Shown here: piece by piece, positions 36,570 through 48,500 of the stretch
Layout of the letters: each line of letters begins with the position of its first letter
Position numbering within the stretch: the stretch's first letter is position 1
NCBI GenBank assembly: GCA_020746995.1
Contig: JAGPXD010000001.1
Coordinates: forward strand, 4,030,001 to 4,094,000
Direction: 5' to 3'
Source: Plectosphaerella cucumerina
Taxonomy: Eukaryota > Ascomycota > Sordariomycetes > Glomerellales > Plectosphaerellaceae
Length of the DNA: 64,000 nucleotides
The notes under the pieces: generated by a model
What the model saw: the letters and a program-made list of their open reading frames with translations, nothing else
Database searches by the model: none
What the model was told of the DNA's origin: nothing
Program-made: the position numbers and the translations under genes

Positions 36570-37112
36570 TCAGTCATCCCACATGGCGGCCTTTGCCTTT
36601 TCGGCTTCCTCCTTCCGGCGGGCCTCTTCGAGCTTCTCCTGCTCCCTCCGCTTGCGCTCTTGCTCGCGGACGGAGCGGTCGTAGGCGCGCTGCTCCTCGG
36701 TCATGCGCGGCACCTTGACGCCGAGGGCGCTGGCGATCATACGGCGGGCAACGGCGTCCGTCTTTTCAGGGCGGCGGCGCCCGTCGTCGTCGAGTGAGGC
36801 GGAGGGGCTGGGCGAGGCGTGTGAGCGAGGGTTCGAGTCCCAGGGCAGCGAAGGGTCTGAGGTCTTGTTGTAGCTGGGGGTGCTCGGGGTTGGCGGCGGC
36901 GCCTTTGAGCCGGGGCCTTGAGCTGCCGGGGAAGGGGATGGGGGCACGGCAGCCGAGTCTGTCTCCCCAGCGTCCTCGGTTCCGGACGATTCGTCCTCCC
37001 AGGAGTCGGCCACGGGTTCCTTCTTCTTCTTCTGGGGAGCCGTCTTCTTAGGCCCGTCCAGCGTCAGCCTGGACAGCTGGGCTGCCGCGTCCTGGCCCTT
37101 TGAGGACGGCAT
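36570..37112 (-). CDS. uncharacterised fungal protein with C-terminal charged coiled coil
   Basis: An intronless frame of 180 residues. The N-terminus has a predicted helix (DAAAQLSRLTL) and a KKKK-type basic patch that could serve in nuclear import. Residues 35-115 are Pro/Ser/Asp-rich and disordered. From about residue 116 a conserved-looking block follows (DAVARRMIASALGVKVP, then TEEQRAYDRSVREQE), which runs into a highly charged Glu/Arg/Lys coiled coil and ends in MWDD. Protein-like residue use and GC-rich third positions support a real gene. I associate the ALGVKVP block with small conserved ascomycete proteins of unknown function but cannot name one. It is transcribed away from Lon, so both may use the region between them. 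Confidence 0.8.
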   Translation of the reverse strand: MPSSKGQDAAAQLSRLTLDGPKKTAPQKKKKEPVADSWEDESSGTEDAGETDSAAVPPSPSPAAQGPGSKAPPPTPSTPSYNKTSDPSLPWDSNPRSHASPSPSASLDDDGRRRPEKTDAVARRMIASALGVKVPRMTEEQRAYDRSVREQERKRREQEKLEEARRKEEAEKAKAAMWDD

Positions 37113-38073
37113 GACGGGGGTGTGTGAGTGAGTGTTTTGGGCCCGTGTGAGAGACGCCCTTTTCGGCTCGGGGTGACGGCGAAGGTGGAGGGAGGAGAGA
37201 TGTGGAGAGGGGCGGATGGGGGAAGATATGTCTTGAGGAGTCGCTCAGCCCGTCGGCAAGCTGAGCGGAGCGACTACTGGGAACAAGCGCGGGCTGGGGA
37301 ACGAGGAGATGGTGCGAGGCGAGGTGCCTAATGCAAGGTAAGGTAAGGTGGTAGATAGCTTGACGCACAGACTGGCGAAGATGGTGTAGATGAGGTGGTC
37401 AGCGGTTCACCTGAAGCTCGGTCGTGCCGTCCTGATCAGGTGTTCTAAAGATCGCCTCTCTTCTGTGCTTGCGGTCAGACGTTGTCGAGGGCGGATAGCG
37501 GACTGACTTTCAGCTCAAGTTTGTTTCCCCGCGGTCGTCGTTCCCACACACTGTGAAGTGGTAGACTGGACGGACTCGGGACGCACCGACCCACCCTTTC
37601 TCGAGGCCGGCTGGACGTGCCCCTCACTAGCCCGAAGCGGTGCTAGCGCTCTCTCGATGCCGGGGTTCTGCCGGAAGATTGGGGGAAGGAGTTGGAGGCG
37701 TCAGTGCATTGGCTACCTGCCGTAGGCGAATTTTCGGCCGTCGGGTCCGGCTTGTACCTCCACACCCAAGAATCGTTGCCGGGTACTTCCGCCGACTGCT
37801 GGCCGTCATCCACTTCTTCCGGCCGAGCATTGCGATTAATAAAGCTCCGCGACTTGCGAACAGCTTCTACTTGTATCCGCGTCAACACTTAGCGGTCCGA
37901 TTCCCTTCCCCCCCTTCCGCGTCCGCGTCACCACCTCTCCTCACTCTCCCTCACCTGATTCCCCTTTTCGTCTTACCTCGCCCTCCAAGCCGACCCGACT
38001 TTGTAATTATATCCGTCCACACCCTCTCGACCCCGACTGCCTGCCCTCCGCAGGCACCACACCCTCTCGAATC
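37113..38073. promoter_or_regulatory. divergent promoter region between the coiled-coil gene and Lon
   Basis: A 961 bp head-to-head spacer. The last 200 bp before the Lon ATG are pyrimidine-rich (CCTCACC, CTCTCC). An ATTAATAAAG stretch at about 37833 is the only AT-rich element and could serve a TATA-like role for Lon. No coding signal. Confidence 0.5.
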
Positions 38074-41000
38074 ATGGTGCTCCGGGCGACTCTTCCTCGG
38101 TCCCTGACCCTCGGTCACACGACAGTCTCTTGCGCGAGACGGCTACGACTTCAGCCCACCGCCGCCCTGCGGACGACTACCCTCCTGACGGGCACCTCCA
38201 CACGCTTCTACCCTGCTCTGCCGACACCAAACTCCGCCGCCGCGCCCTTCTCGACGACGACATGGCGGCTGAAACAGAAGGATCAAGGGTTCTTTGACCG
38301 GTCCGAGTCGCTCTCGGATGAGGAGAAGAAGGCAAATCTGGAGTCGTCGCAGCGGGAGTTGTCCGAGGCCGAACTGGAGGCGTCCAAGGGCTCAAGCGCC
38401 GATGCTCCGGCGAAGCCCGATAGCGGAAGCGGTACCGGCTCGCAGGATGGCAAGGCCGGCAGCGCCGCCGGAGGCTCGTCCGCAGGTTCCGGAGGTGACT
38501 CGGGATCCGGCGACGGCGGCGGCAAGAGGGGGCGCAAGTCGTCCGCCGAGAGGAGCCTGCAGAAGCCTGTCGTGCCCGACGTCTACCCCCAGGTTCTCGC
38601 CATCCCTATCGCCAAGCGCCCTCTGTTCCCCGGCTTCTACAAGGCCATCACCATCAAGGACCCCAACGTGGCCGCGGCCATCACCGAGATGATCAAGAGG
38701 GGCCAGCCTTACGTCGGCGCCTTCCTCTTCAAGGACGAGAACGCCGACGAGGATATCATCCGCAACCCTGACGACGTCTACGACACGGGTGTCTTCGCCC
38801 AGATTACCAGCGCCTTCCCCATGCACGGTGAGCAGGGTAGCCTGACCGCCATCTTGTACCCCCACCGCCGTATCCGCCTGTCGAGCCTCGTGCCCCCCGG
38901 TGGCGAGGACGTCACCGCCTCGACCACCACCACCGCCTCATCGACACCCAAGAAGATCGAGCCCAAGACCGCCGTTGTCGATGATGTTCCCGAGCCCGTT
39001 CCTCAGCCCAAGGCTGTCGAGGAAGACCCCCAGTCCGACAAGAAGGGTGACGTCGTCGCTAGCTTCGAGGAGAGCGCTGTCGCCACCAAGCCCGACCAGG
39101 TCGCCGAAAAGTACGAGCCCACGGCCTTCCTCAAGCGCTACCCCGTCAGCCTCGTCAACGTCGAGAACCTGACCGAGGAGCCCTACGACCCCAAGAGCGC
39201 CGTCATCCGCGCCGTCACAAACGAGATCGTCAACGTCTTCAAGGAGGTCGCCACCATGAACAGCCTCTTCCGCGACCAGATCTCCACCTTCTCCATGAGC
39301 CAGTCCACCGGCAACGTCACCTCGGAGCCCGGCAAGCTCGCCGACTTTGCCGCCGCAGTCTCGTCCGGCGAGCAGGGCGAGCTGCAGGAGGTCCTGGCCA
39401 GTCTCAACGTCGAGGACCGCATGCAGAAGGCCCTCATCGTGCTCAAGAAGGAGCTCATGAACGCCCAGCTCCAGTCCAAGATCACCAAGGATGTCGAAAG
39501 CAAGATCACCAAGCGCCAGCGCGAGTACTGGCTCATGGAGCAGATGAAGGGCATCCGCCGCGAGCTCGGCCTCGAGTCGGACGGCAAGGACAAGCTCGTC
39601 GAGAAGTTCAAGGAAAAGGCCGACAAGCTGGCCATGCCCGAGGCCGTGCGCAAGGTCTTTGATGACGAGATTAACAAGCTCGCCCACCTTGAGCCTGCCG
39701 CCTCCGAGTTCAACGTCACCCGCAACTACCTCGACTGGCTGACCCAGATCCCCTGGGGCCAGCGCAGCCCCGAGAACTTTGGCATCCAGAACGCCATGGG
39801 CGTCCTCGACGAGGACCACTACGGCCTCAAGGACGTCAAGGACCGTATCCTCGAGTTCATCGCCGTCGGCAAGCTGCGCGGCACCGTCGAGGGTAAGATT
39901 CTCTGCTTCGTCGGCCCGCCCGGTGTCGGCAAGACTTCCATTGGCAAATCCATCGCCCGCGCCCTCAACCGCCAGTACTACCGCTTCAGCGTTGGCGGTC
40001 TCACCGACGTGGCCGAGATCAAGGGCCACCGCAGGACCTACGTCGGCGCCCTGCCCGGCCGTATCATCCAGGCCCTGAAGAAGTGCCAGACGGAGAACCC
40101 GCTGATCCTCATCGATGAGATTGACAAGATCGGCCGCGGCTACCAGGGTGACCCGTCATCGGCCCTGTTGGAGCTTCTCGACCCGGAGCAGAACAGCTCC
40201 TTCCTCGATCACTACATGGACGTGCCCGTGGACCTGTCAAAGGTCCTCTTCGTTTGCACGGCCAACATGACTGATACCATCCCCCGGCCGCTGCTTGACC
40301 GCATGGAGCTGATCCAGCTGTCGGGCTACGTCGCCGATGAGAAGATGGCAATTGCTGAGAAGTACCTCGCGCCCGCCGCCAAGGAGGCTGCCGGCCTCGA
40401 CAAGGCCGACGTCGTTCTCAGCAAGGAGGCTATCGAGGAGCTCATCAAGTCGTACGCCCGTGAGTCGGGTGTTCGCAACCTCAAGAAGCAAATTGAGAAG
40501 GTCTACCGCAAGTCGGCCCTCAAGATCGTCCAGGACGTCGGCGAGGAGGTCCTCCCCGAGTCCGAGGCCCTGACCGCCGAGGGCAAGGAGGCTCTCGAGC
40601 AGACTGAGAAGAAGGCCAGCGAGGTGGAGGAGCAGTCGTCCGCTGCCACCGACGGCACGACGGCCGTCGAGAAGCCCCGCGTGCCCCTTAACGTCCCCGA
40701 GTCGGTCCACGTCGTCATCGGCAAGGACAACCTGACCGACTACGTCGGCCCCCCCGTCTTCACGTCGGACCGCCTCTACGAGGTCAACCCGGCCGGTGTG
40801 GCCATGGGTCTCGCATGGACGCAGATGGGCGGCGCCGCCATGTACGTCGAGTCGATCATCCAGTCGGCGCTCAAGCCCTCGGGCCGACCCAGCTTCGAGA
40901 TCACAGGCAACCTGCAGCAGGTGATGAAGGAGTCGTCGACCATTGCCTACTCGTTCGCCCGCGCCATGATGGCCCGCGACTTCCCGCGCAACAACTTCTT

Positions 41001-41474
41001 CGACAAGGCAAAGGTGCACCTGCACGTGCCCGACGGCGCCGTCTCCAAGGACGGCCCCTCGGCCGGCATCACAATGGCCACGTCGCTGCTCTCCCTCGCC
41101 CTCGAGGCAAAGGTCGACCCCGTCGTCGCCATGACGGGCGAGCTCACCCTGACCGGCAAGGTGCTGCGCATCGGCGGTCTTCGCGAGAAAACGGTCGCAG
41201 CCCGCCGCGCCGGCTGCAAGATGATCATCTTCCCCAAGGACAACATGTCCGACTGGCTTGAGCTGCCAGAGGTGCGTTTCTTTCCCTCTTTCTGAGAATC
41301 TGACGTTAGAAAGCTGACAATATCTCCCTACAGAACATCAAGGAGGGCATCGAGGGCAAGCCCGTCGGATGGTACTCGGACGTCTTTGACCTCATCTTCC
41401 CCGGCCTCGATCGCGAGAAGGCCAACTCCAGCCGCGTCCCTGACGAGGAGGACAAGGCCGACAAGCAGGAGTAG
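38074..41474 (+). CDS. PIM1: mitochondrial Lon protease
   Basis: Two exons (38074-41271 and 41334-41474) encode 1112 residues, normal for fungal mitochondrial Lon. An Arg/Thr/Leu-rich presequence covers about 70 residues, then an acidic, Gly/Ser-rich linker. The LON substrate-binding domain starts near residue 170 (LAIPIAKRPLFPGFYKA). The AAA+ module has Walker A GPPGVGKTSIGKS (about 614-626) and Walker B LILIDEID. The protease domain has the catalytic dyad Ser996 in KDGPSAG and Lys1039 in GGLREKT. The enzyme degrades misfolded and oxidised matrix proteins using ATP. A charged insert with Glu/Ala and DGTTAVEK (about 840-870) separates the AAA+ and protease parts, as in other fungi. The 62 bp intron (GTGCGT, AAGCTGAC, ACAG) sits close to the 3' end. 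The start context is ATCATGG. Confidence 0.96.
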
Positions 41475-43813
41475 GGAGGATGACGCATCCCCTTTGACGC
41501 GTGGTAAGAAGAATCACTTTCGGCGGCGTTTTTTCCACATCTCTCTGTACACACACACCCAAACCATGGCGGAGGCGGGGAGTTCTTTTTTTCGATCATG
41601 TTCACTGTTGCTTGTCTTTTTATCCATATCCCGCCAGGAACCTGCCATGGTCCTGGCTGATACCTGCATCTTCCAACCCCCTTTTTCTGCTCTACACATA
41701 CAGAGGTGGTATGATTAGATGAACCGGCTCAACTCTGCTGCGCTTTTATTCGCGTTTTCGTCCTTTCCCTGGCTGCCTTTTGTGGTGGCGGGGAGGACGC
41801 TGTAAGACTACATGGAGAGAATAGATGGGGAGGTGTTGGATGCTCATGTGTGCCAGCGGCAGAGGGGGGTTAGCCGGCTGTTTGGTAGTGGTACATACAC
41901 ATCACAATACATGACTGTTGGCGAGGAAGAATTGCTGCGGCTTTGCAAGGGAGAGAAGCCAGAAGGTGGGCATGGGCATGCCGGGTCCCAAAAGTCACTG
42001 CCAGGCTCTGCTCAGAGGCTGGAAATAAGGGCGTGGGGTTTGACTCGAGGCAAGGCCATGACGACTCGGGGCGAGACTGTCCACGGCTCGCGATGTCGAT
42101 GACACTGCCCTCCTTGACAGTCTCGTGGGGTTCGCGTGCATGCAAGATGTAGCCGGCCAAGGCGGGCATGACGATGGTCAAAGGCTGATGCCCAATGGCC
42201 TGGCAAGGCGAGGTAAGATGCCAGTGAGAACAATAATGTTCCCGCGTGGGGAGCGCAGACGTGGGCGTGGGCGTGTGTGTTGACGAGGGCGTGGGAGTTG
42301 ATTCTTGACCCTACCAAATTAGTATGGTAGACCCAGGCATGCACATGCACACCTCATGCACGAGGGTGCCAGCAGAGCGTGCCGTGGCGCCTGGGGTCGT
42401 ATGCAGGAGCCGTAGCAAGTGGGCGCGGACTGCCAATTGTCGGCTCCAGGGGCCAGACAGCCTCACCTTTCGGGCTTGCATCGGTGCCCAAGCGCATCCG
42501 CCTGCCTGTCAGGACAGGACATGACAGGACAGGCAGAGAAGAGGACATGGCATGACGAGGATGATGACATTGCGGTTCGGCGGGGGCCAGAGGATGCAGC
42601 GTGCGCGCTATGTTGACCCAATGCAGCGGAAGCGGCTTGCGACGGCGACGGCGACGGCGACTTTGAAGCTGGGATATGGGTTCGTAGTTGGCGCCGGCAG
42701 TGGCATGCGCTAGGAGACCTCGCCATGGATTACCACGGAGACAGACCCGAGGCCAAGAGTGCAGCCGCTTGGGCGGGGTGGAGAGGGTTGCAGGATCGAG
42801 AAGGGTTCTGTGTGCCCAGCGATCGTGATGGTGGCTATATCTTGGTCGTATTATTTGATGCCGGGACTCGGGGGCCGGGCCATCACTCAGCGGGCCACCG
42901 CCACCAGTTCATCCGGAGGAGTGCGAGGCCCGGTGCTCGCCGTCATGCAAGGAGGGAAGGTTCGCGGCATCTCCCCCGTGGCAGGGTAGAGGGCATGCCA
43001 CCCCCTGGGCCGACCCTAGGGCTCACCACCTGCTGTCGTGCCACCACGGGATACGGTCGCGGCGCTTGTCCCCCGCCCCGAGCACCCCGCCTGAACTGGA
43101 GCAGAAGGGGGGCGGGGAGTGATGGTTGGCCACGGCGACTTCTTACGTTCCATCCAGGCATCTTCATCTGACGAGGGCCGGCGTCGGCGAGAGCGGTTTA
43201 GGCGTGGCTTGCAGCCGGGTGCGAAGTCGATGGTTGATGAGAGCCGAGGGCAGAAGAGGCTGCGTCCGAGTTGGTTGCAAAGGGTGAGGTGTGGTTGTGC
43301 ATTGCGGTGCGGCAGATGTCGGCTGTTCGGATGAGCAAGTTGGAGGTTCCGAACGAGGGTCGGAGACAGACAGACGGATGGAGCTGACGGAAATAGGCGC
43401 GTCCGTCCATCCTGCATCGTTCAGATCATCCGTCTGTCTCTTGGCCAGAACAAACAAATGGGCACCATGATCTAGGCGGAGCAGGCCAAAAGAGCGGTGT
43501 CTCTGTCGGGGCTTGTTTGAAGTTCGGTGTTGTTCATGGGTTGACGCCCAACCAGCCCAAGCCGCTACGACAAGTAAGGTAGACCGGCGCCCACAGCCAG
43601 GGAGCCAGACAGCGCATCGCCCCGTCTGTGCTGTGTGCCTGGTGAGTGGATGAATGGCAGCTGGAGGAGCGACCCAGACGTCACTGCCCTGCCCTGATGC
43701 CTGAGATGATCCCCTAGCGCGGCAGGTGCAGTGCGGGCGGCAGGAGCAACCCAACCCGCAGCACCAGCGGGAAGGCCCCGGGGCCCACAATAGGCTGGGT
43801 CGGGTCGCCGTGC

Positions 43814-43836
43814 GTACCTGTACCTGTACCTGTACT
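43814..43836. repeat. (GTACCT)n hexanucleotide run
   Basis: Three to four GTACCT units, the last one imperfect, in non-coding DNA. Confidence 0.75.
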
Positions 43837-44605
43837 TCCATGTCACACGGGCTGTCTTCAGTGTCCCGTCCCGCCCGTCCGTCCACTGCACCCGCCGTCA
43901 CCTCAGGTGCCCCTGCCCTCCAAGACGCGGTGAAGACTTCAGGCCGAATCAATTCCGGGGGCTGGCTGGTCGCTCTCCCACCCATCCTCTCCAACCTCCT
44001 TGTACTGTACAGCTGAACCTGAGCAAACCCGAGCTCGCCCAAGCCTCGCCTTGGCCGCGTGGTTCATAGCCAATCGTGACGGGAAGGCCCGGCGACCGAC
44101 AACTTGCACCCAGGCTTTCTTTCTCTCGAGTCTTGTCTTTCTCTATCCACGCCCCGGCCCCTGGCGGCATCATCTGTCCGCGACGCCAGCGACCAGCGAC
44201 CCGACCGAGCGAGCCCCTTTTACCCGTCACAGCGCACCAGACCGACCAACTGTTGCACGACCGACTCCGCCGAGCTTGAACATCGTCGCCCCGGTTTCCC
44301 CCTGCAGCCTGCAAGTTCGAGTGGCTGCGGGTCGAATGGGGCACACGGAGGCACATAGCCATCTTCTTACTCGGTGCGCCTGCATCAAGTCGCATCGCAT
44401 CACATAGCCATCGCCTCATATCCCTCGTCCTGGCCCGCCTCAGTACAGCGCACACTCAAACCGTCCTTGACTCCCTCTCTCCTCCTGTTCCTCTCTCTCC
44501 CGCTCTCCAAGTATCTGGCCGACTACTGGACTACTTCTCTGAAGGCTTCTTGCTCTTCCATCTGCAGCCCCTCCGCCACAGCATCGCTGATCTCGACTCA
44601 CTCAC

Positions 44606-44645
44606 CGCAACGCAACGCAACGCAACGCAACGCACCGCACCGCAC
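44606..44645. repeat. (CGCAA)n-(CGCAC)n pentanucleotide run
   Basis: Five CGCAA units shift into three CGCAC units within the pyrimidine-rich leader upstream of the kinase gene. Confidence 0.85.
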
Positions 44646-45519
44646 CCACCGCACCACAGGCATCCGGCGTCGCCTTCGTCGTCACTTGCGTCCCCGTCGC
44701 ACCGCAGTTTGCAGACCGAAGACACCCAAGTCTAGACCCGAGCCTGAACTCCAGTCATCCCCATCTTGATCACCGCGACATCAGTCGATACGAACCCTGT
44801 CTTTGATAGCAACCGCTTCAACCGGAGTCACTCACCTTCTTCTCTTCATCGCCCATCGACCGCTCCCCCCACCGCGTCCCGCACGTCCAAGCCTGCCCCC
44901 CCCCCCCTGGCCCGCCTTGGCCCACGGCACCTGTCTCCATCCGTCTCACGGTACACAGGACACATCCCATGTCCTCGCCATCCAGCGGCTACCTGCAGGT
45001 CGACTCTCCTGCTGTGCACATCAAGAGCCCGCTGTCTCGGCCATTCCACCACCTGTGACCTCTAGATCTCTGCTCCTCACGTTGTCTCGTCGCCGTCGCC
45101 ATCTTCTTGACACAGCCCGACAGAAGAGACTGTCACAGCTCCCCCGGACGACTCGCGCAAGGATCCTGGCCTTGGCCGTTGACCGTCTTTCCGAACAAGG
45201 CTGATCCCTGCCCTCCTCTGACGGCCTTCGCTCCCCGGACATCGCTAACTGCGCCCACCTGGCGGCCCCATAATTACCACCAGGACGACCGACCTCCTTC
45301 TGTACCGACTACCTATTCGTACCTTGACCCTCATCAGCATCACACCGCTCTCAACACACCTCACCTACTTGTCCCCCGAACAACAACAGACCTCGAAGCC
45401 TCTCTCCTGCTGACGAAAGGGCACGCACTACTTACACATACAAAGCCCCGTGCTTCTCACTTGTCGAGTTCTCTCGCAGAGCTCGACAAGACCGTCATTC
45501 TGGACCCACAGCCGCCGCC

Positions 45520-48500
45520 ATGGCTCAGATTGCTGCCGTTGCTGCGGCGGACCCTCCGCCACCGCCGCCAGGCCTCTTCCTCCTTCGAAAGCTCTTTGGT
45601 AGAAATCAAGATGCGTCCGGCCTTCCCTCCGAAGCACCCACCGACAACGGTCCGGCCGAGCCGGAGCCCGAGGGTCATGTGAATCCGGACCTCGAGTCGG
45701 ACGCCGACGATCACGGCCCAGGCCTGAGCAACTCTCACCGCAGAGGCAGGCCTGTCGTGCCTGGCCTACCCCGTGCCCAGACCTTCAAGCGCCAGCAGTC
45801 AGAGAAGAGGGTCAACCTGGCCCCCGTCGAGCCCACCCCTGATGAGAGGAGAGCTGTCTCCGTCGACAGACGGTTTCATCAGGCCAGGTCTACTTCACAG
45901 CCAGCGTCACAGCAGCATTCATTCCCCCGCTCAAGTGCCCCCGAGCTTCTCGACAACTCCTATGAGCTGCAAGCCGCACCCTCAGTCTCTGGAAGTCTGT
46001 CCAACGAGAAGCTGGACCAGGGCGTGCCACTTGCGCTGGATGGCAACCTCGGCAAGATGGACGTTCCCCGCTATCACGACCTCGACTCGGCCATCGACCC
46101 CCGTGACGCCATGTCTGAGACTACCTCTCAATTTGATGCCATGATCCATCATGAGCTGGAGCACCGCTGGATCCTCAACCTCAGTATGCACTTCCGAGAC
46201 AAGTCCAAGAGGGAAAAGTTCTTCGTCACGTACAGGGAAAACAGGGAGAACGACCACATCTGGCGCCGGGTGACCATCTCGCTCGACTACCGAAACGCCC
46301 CCGAAAACTCCCTGGAGCTCGAACTTGCAGCCACTAAGTACCAACGAGACAAGAGCGCCAAGATGTACGAGTCCATCAGAGAGAGTCTGCAGGACATCCA
46401 GTTCTACGACACCGTCACCAACCTCAAACTGCAGACCACGGACGGCCGCCTGCACGTCCATGTCGTCGAGGACACAAACGTGCGTATCTGTCCTAGGAAA
46501 TGCCCGAGCGCAACACACTGTGCTAGCTACTGACTGTCCTCACAGGAGATCATCAACTACCCGACAGTTCGACAGGTGCAGCACCTGGGTTGCCGGCGAA
46601 TCAGAGAGAGCGAGATCGACTTTGACGCACACATGTCTGGGTTTGTATACAGGGTGCACGTCAACGGCGAGATTCTTATCAAAAAGGAGATCCCAGGCCC
46701 TGAGACTGTGGACGAGTTCCTTTACGAAATCAACGCCCTCCACAGCCTGAGGGACTCCCGAGACGTCATCCGGTTCAAAGGCGTCGTCGTCGACGAACAG
46801 GATGAGAACGTCAAGGGTCTCCTCATCAGCTACGCAGACCAGGGCGCCCTCGTCGACGTGCTCTTCGATAACCGCCAGGACTCGGAACTGGGAACGCCCT
46901 GGCCCATCCGAGAGCGTTGGGCCCGACAAATCGTGCAGGGTCTGGCCGATATCCACGAGTGCGGCTTCGTACAGGGCGATTTCACCCTGTCGAACATAGT
47001 AATTGACGACCGGAACGACGCCAAGATCATCGACATCAACCGAAGAGGCTGCCCTGTGGGATGGGAGCCGCCCGAGGCGACGGCCCTCATCGAGTCTGGC
47101 CAGCGGCTGTCCATGTACATTGGCGTCAAATCGGACCTCTTCCAGCTCGGCATGGTTCTGTGGGCCCTCGCCACTCAAGAAGACGAGCCCGAAATTCACG
47201 GTCGACCGCTTCAGATTGACCCCGAGCTATCTGTTCCCGGGTGGTTCGAGGAGATCGTGCGCACTTGCCTGAGCAGCGACCCCAGACAGCGCCTCCAGGC
47301 AGTGTCTCTTCTCTCGCTATTCCCTCCACAGGCGGATTCCGACACCAGGAGACGAGAGGCACCGACGTCGATATCCGTGGACGATGGCTACTCGATGCAG
47401 GAATACTTTGTCGAGAGCTACAACGACGAAGGACAGCCAGGTATCAAGGCCGTAAAGCCTCCCAGCGACTGGTCGTACGTCAATCTGGGGCATGCAACGA
47501 AATACCCACAGGACCCGTACCGTCGCTCTCGTGGCCGCTCCCCGCCAAGTCCGCTCCCTAGTCACCTTGGCCAGTTTGATCACTTTGGCAAGAACGAACG
47601 GCTGCCAAGCTGGGCGCGCGGCGAAGACATGCCTCACTCATACAGCGATGTGAGCGGTGATAACGCATCGGATGTTGGGAGATTCGAGGACTTGACCCCG
47701 ACGACAGCCGGAGACGTCATTGCCACTCCCGAGACGCTGGCAGCCCATCTTCCGACGGTCGTCTTGGAGAATGAAGACGGCCTTGTTGATGTGGCGGCTG
47801 CCGACAATTCGGGCGTCATGACGCCCGAAAGTCTCGCGGTCGAGCACCATTTCTACGGGACCGAGCCGGATGCAGCCAAGACGCCAACGCCTCGACCCCG
47901 TGAGGTCAAGGAACACAGCTTCATTGAGGGGTGGGTGCGCAGCACGTCCCCAGGCTCGCCTACGTCGATCCCCATGCCCACGTCGTCCTCGTCCGCTGTC
48001 GACGGCGAGCTGGTGCATGACATTCGGTCGTTGGTGCTGGAGCCAGTGCCAGATGACCTGCCGAGGCTGGACGGCAAATCAGAGCTGGTGACCGTAGTGG
48101 CTGTCGAGCCGGAGGCGGTCAGTCTTGTTGAAGAATCAGCACTCCTGAAGCAGAAGCTTTCGACCAATTGCGATCAAAACGATCAGGTCGTCCTCCCGGA
48201 GATACCCGCCGCCGCCCAGGAGGAGGCGACTAACGTGCAAGACAACCTGGCCGTCGAACAGAAGGAATCTGTCATCGGTCAGGAAGAGCCAGCAGTAGCT
48301 CAAGCAGGATCAGTCGTTGCTCAAGAAGAGTCTACTATCACCCAGGACCAGTCCGCAGTCGCTCAAGACCTGCCTCCTACCGCCCAAGAAGAGTCGACTG
48401 TTCTGCAGGAAGATCCAGCCGTGCTCCAGCAAACCACGACCGTCACTCAGAACGAACCGACCATCGTCGGAGAAGACCACCTTGTCGACCAGAAGAATCC

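Larger units (their letters stand above)
41475..45519. other. 4 kb intergenic region, Lon 3' end and kinase-gene promoter/leader
   Basis: No supportable gene. From about 44100 to 45519 the plus strand is pyrimidine-rich and probably forms a long leader for the downstream kinase gene. Tandem repeats are present at 43814-43836 (GTACCT) and 44606-44645 (CGCAA, then CGCAC). Open frames here are Pro/Ser/His-rich translations of this biased sequence. Confidence 0.5.

Noticed and set aside
36827..36843. GGGTTCGAGTCCCAG resembling a tRNA T arm
   Set aside because: It lies inside the coding frame of the coiled-coil protein and has no partner arms.
38938..40029. 363-codon frame antisense to Lon
   Set aside because: Shadow of GC-rich codon use in the Lon coding exon; no domain and no start context.
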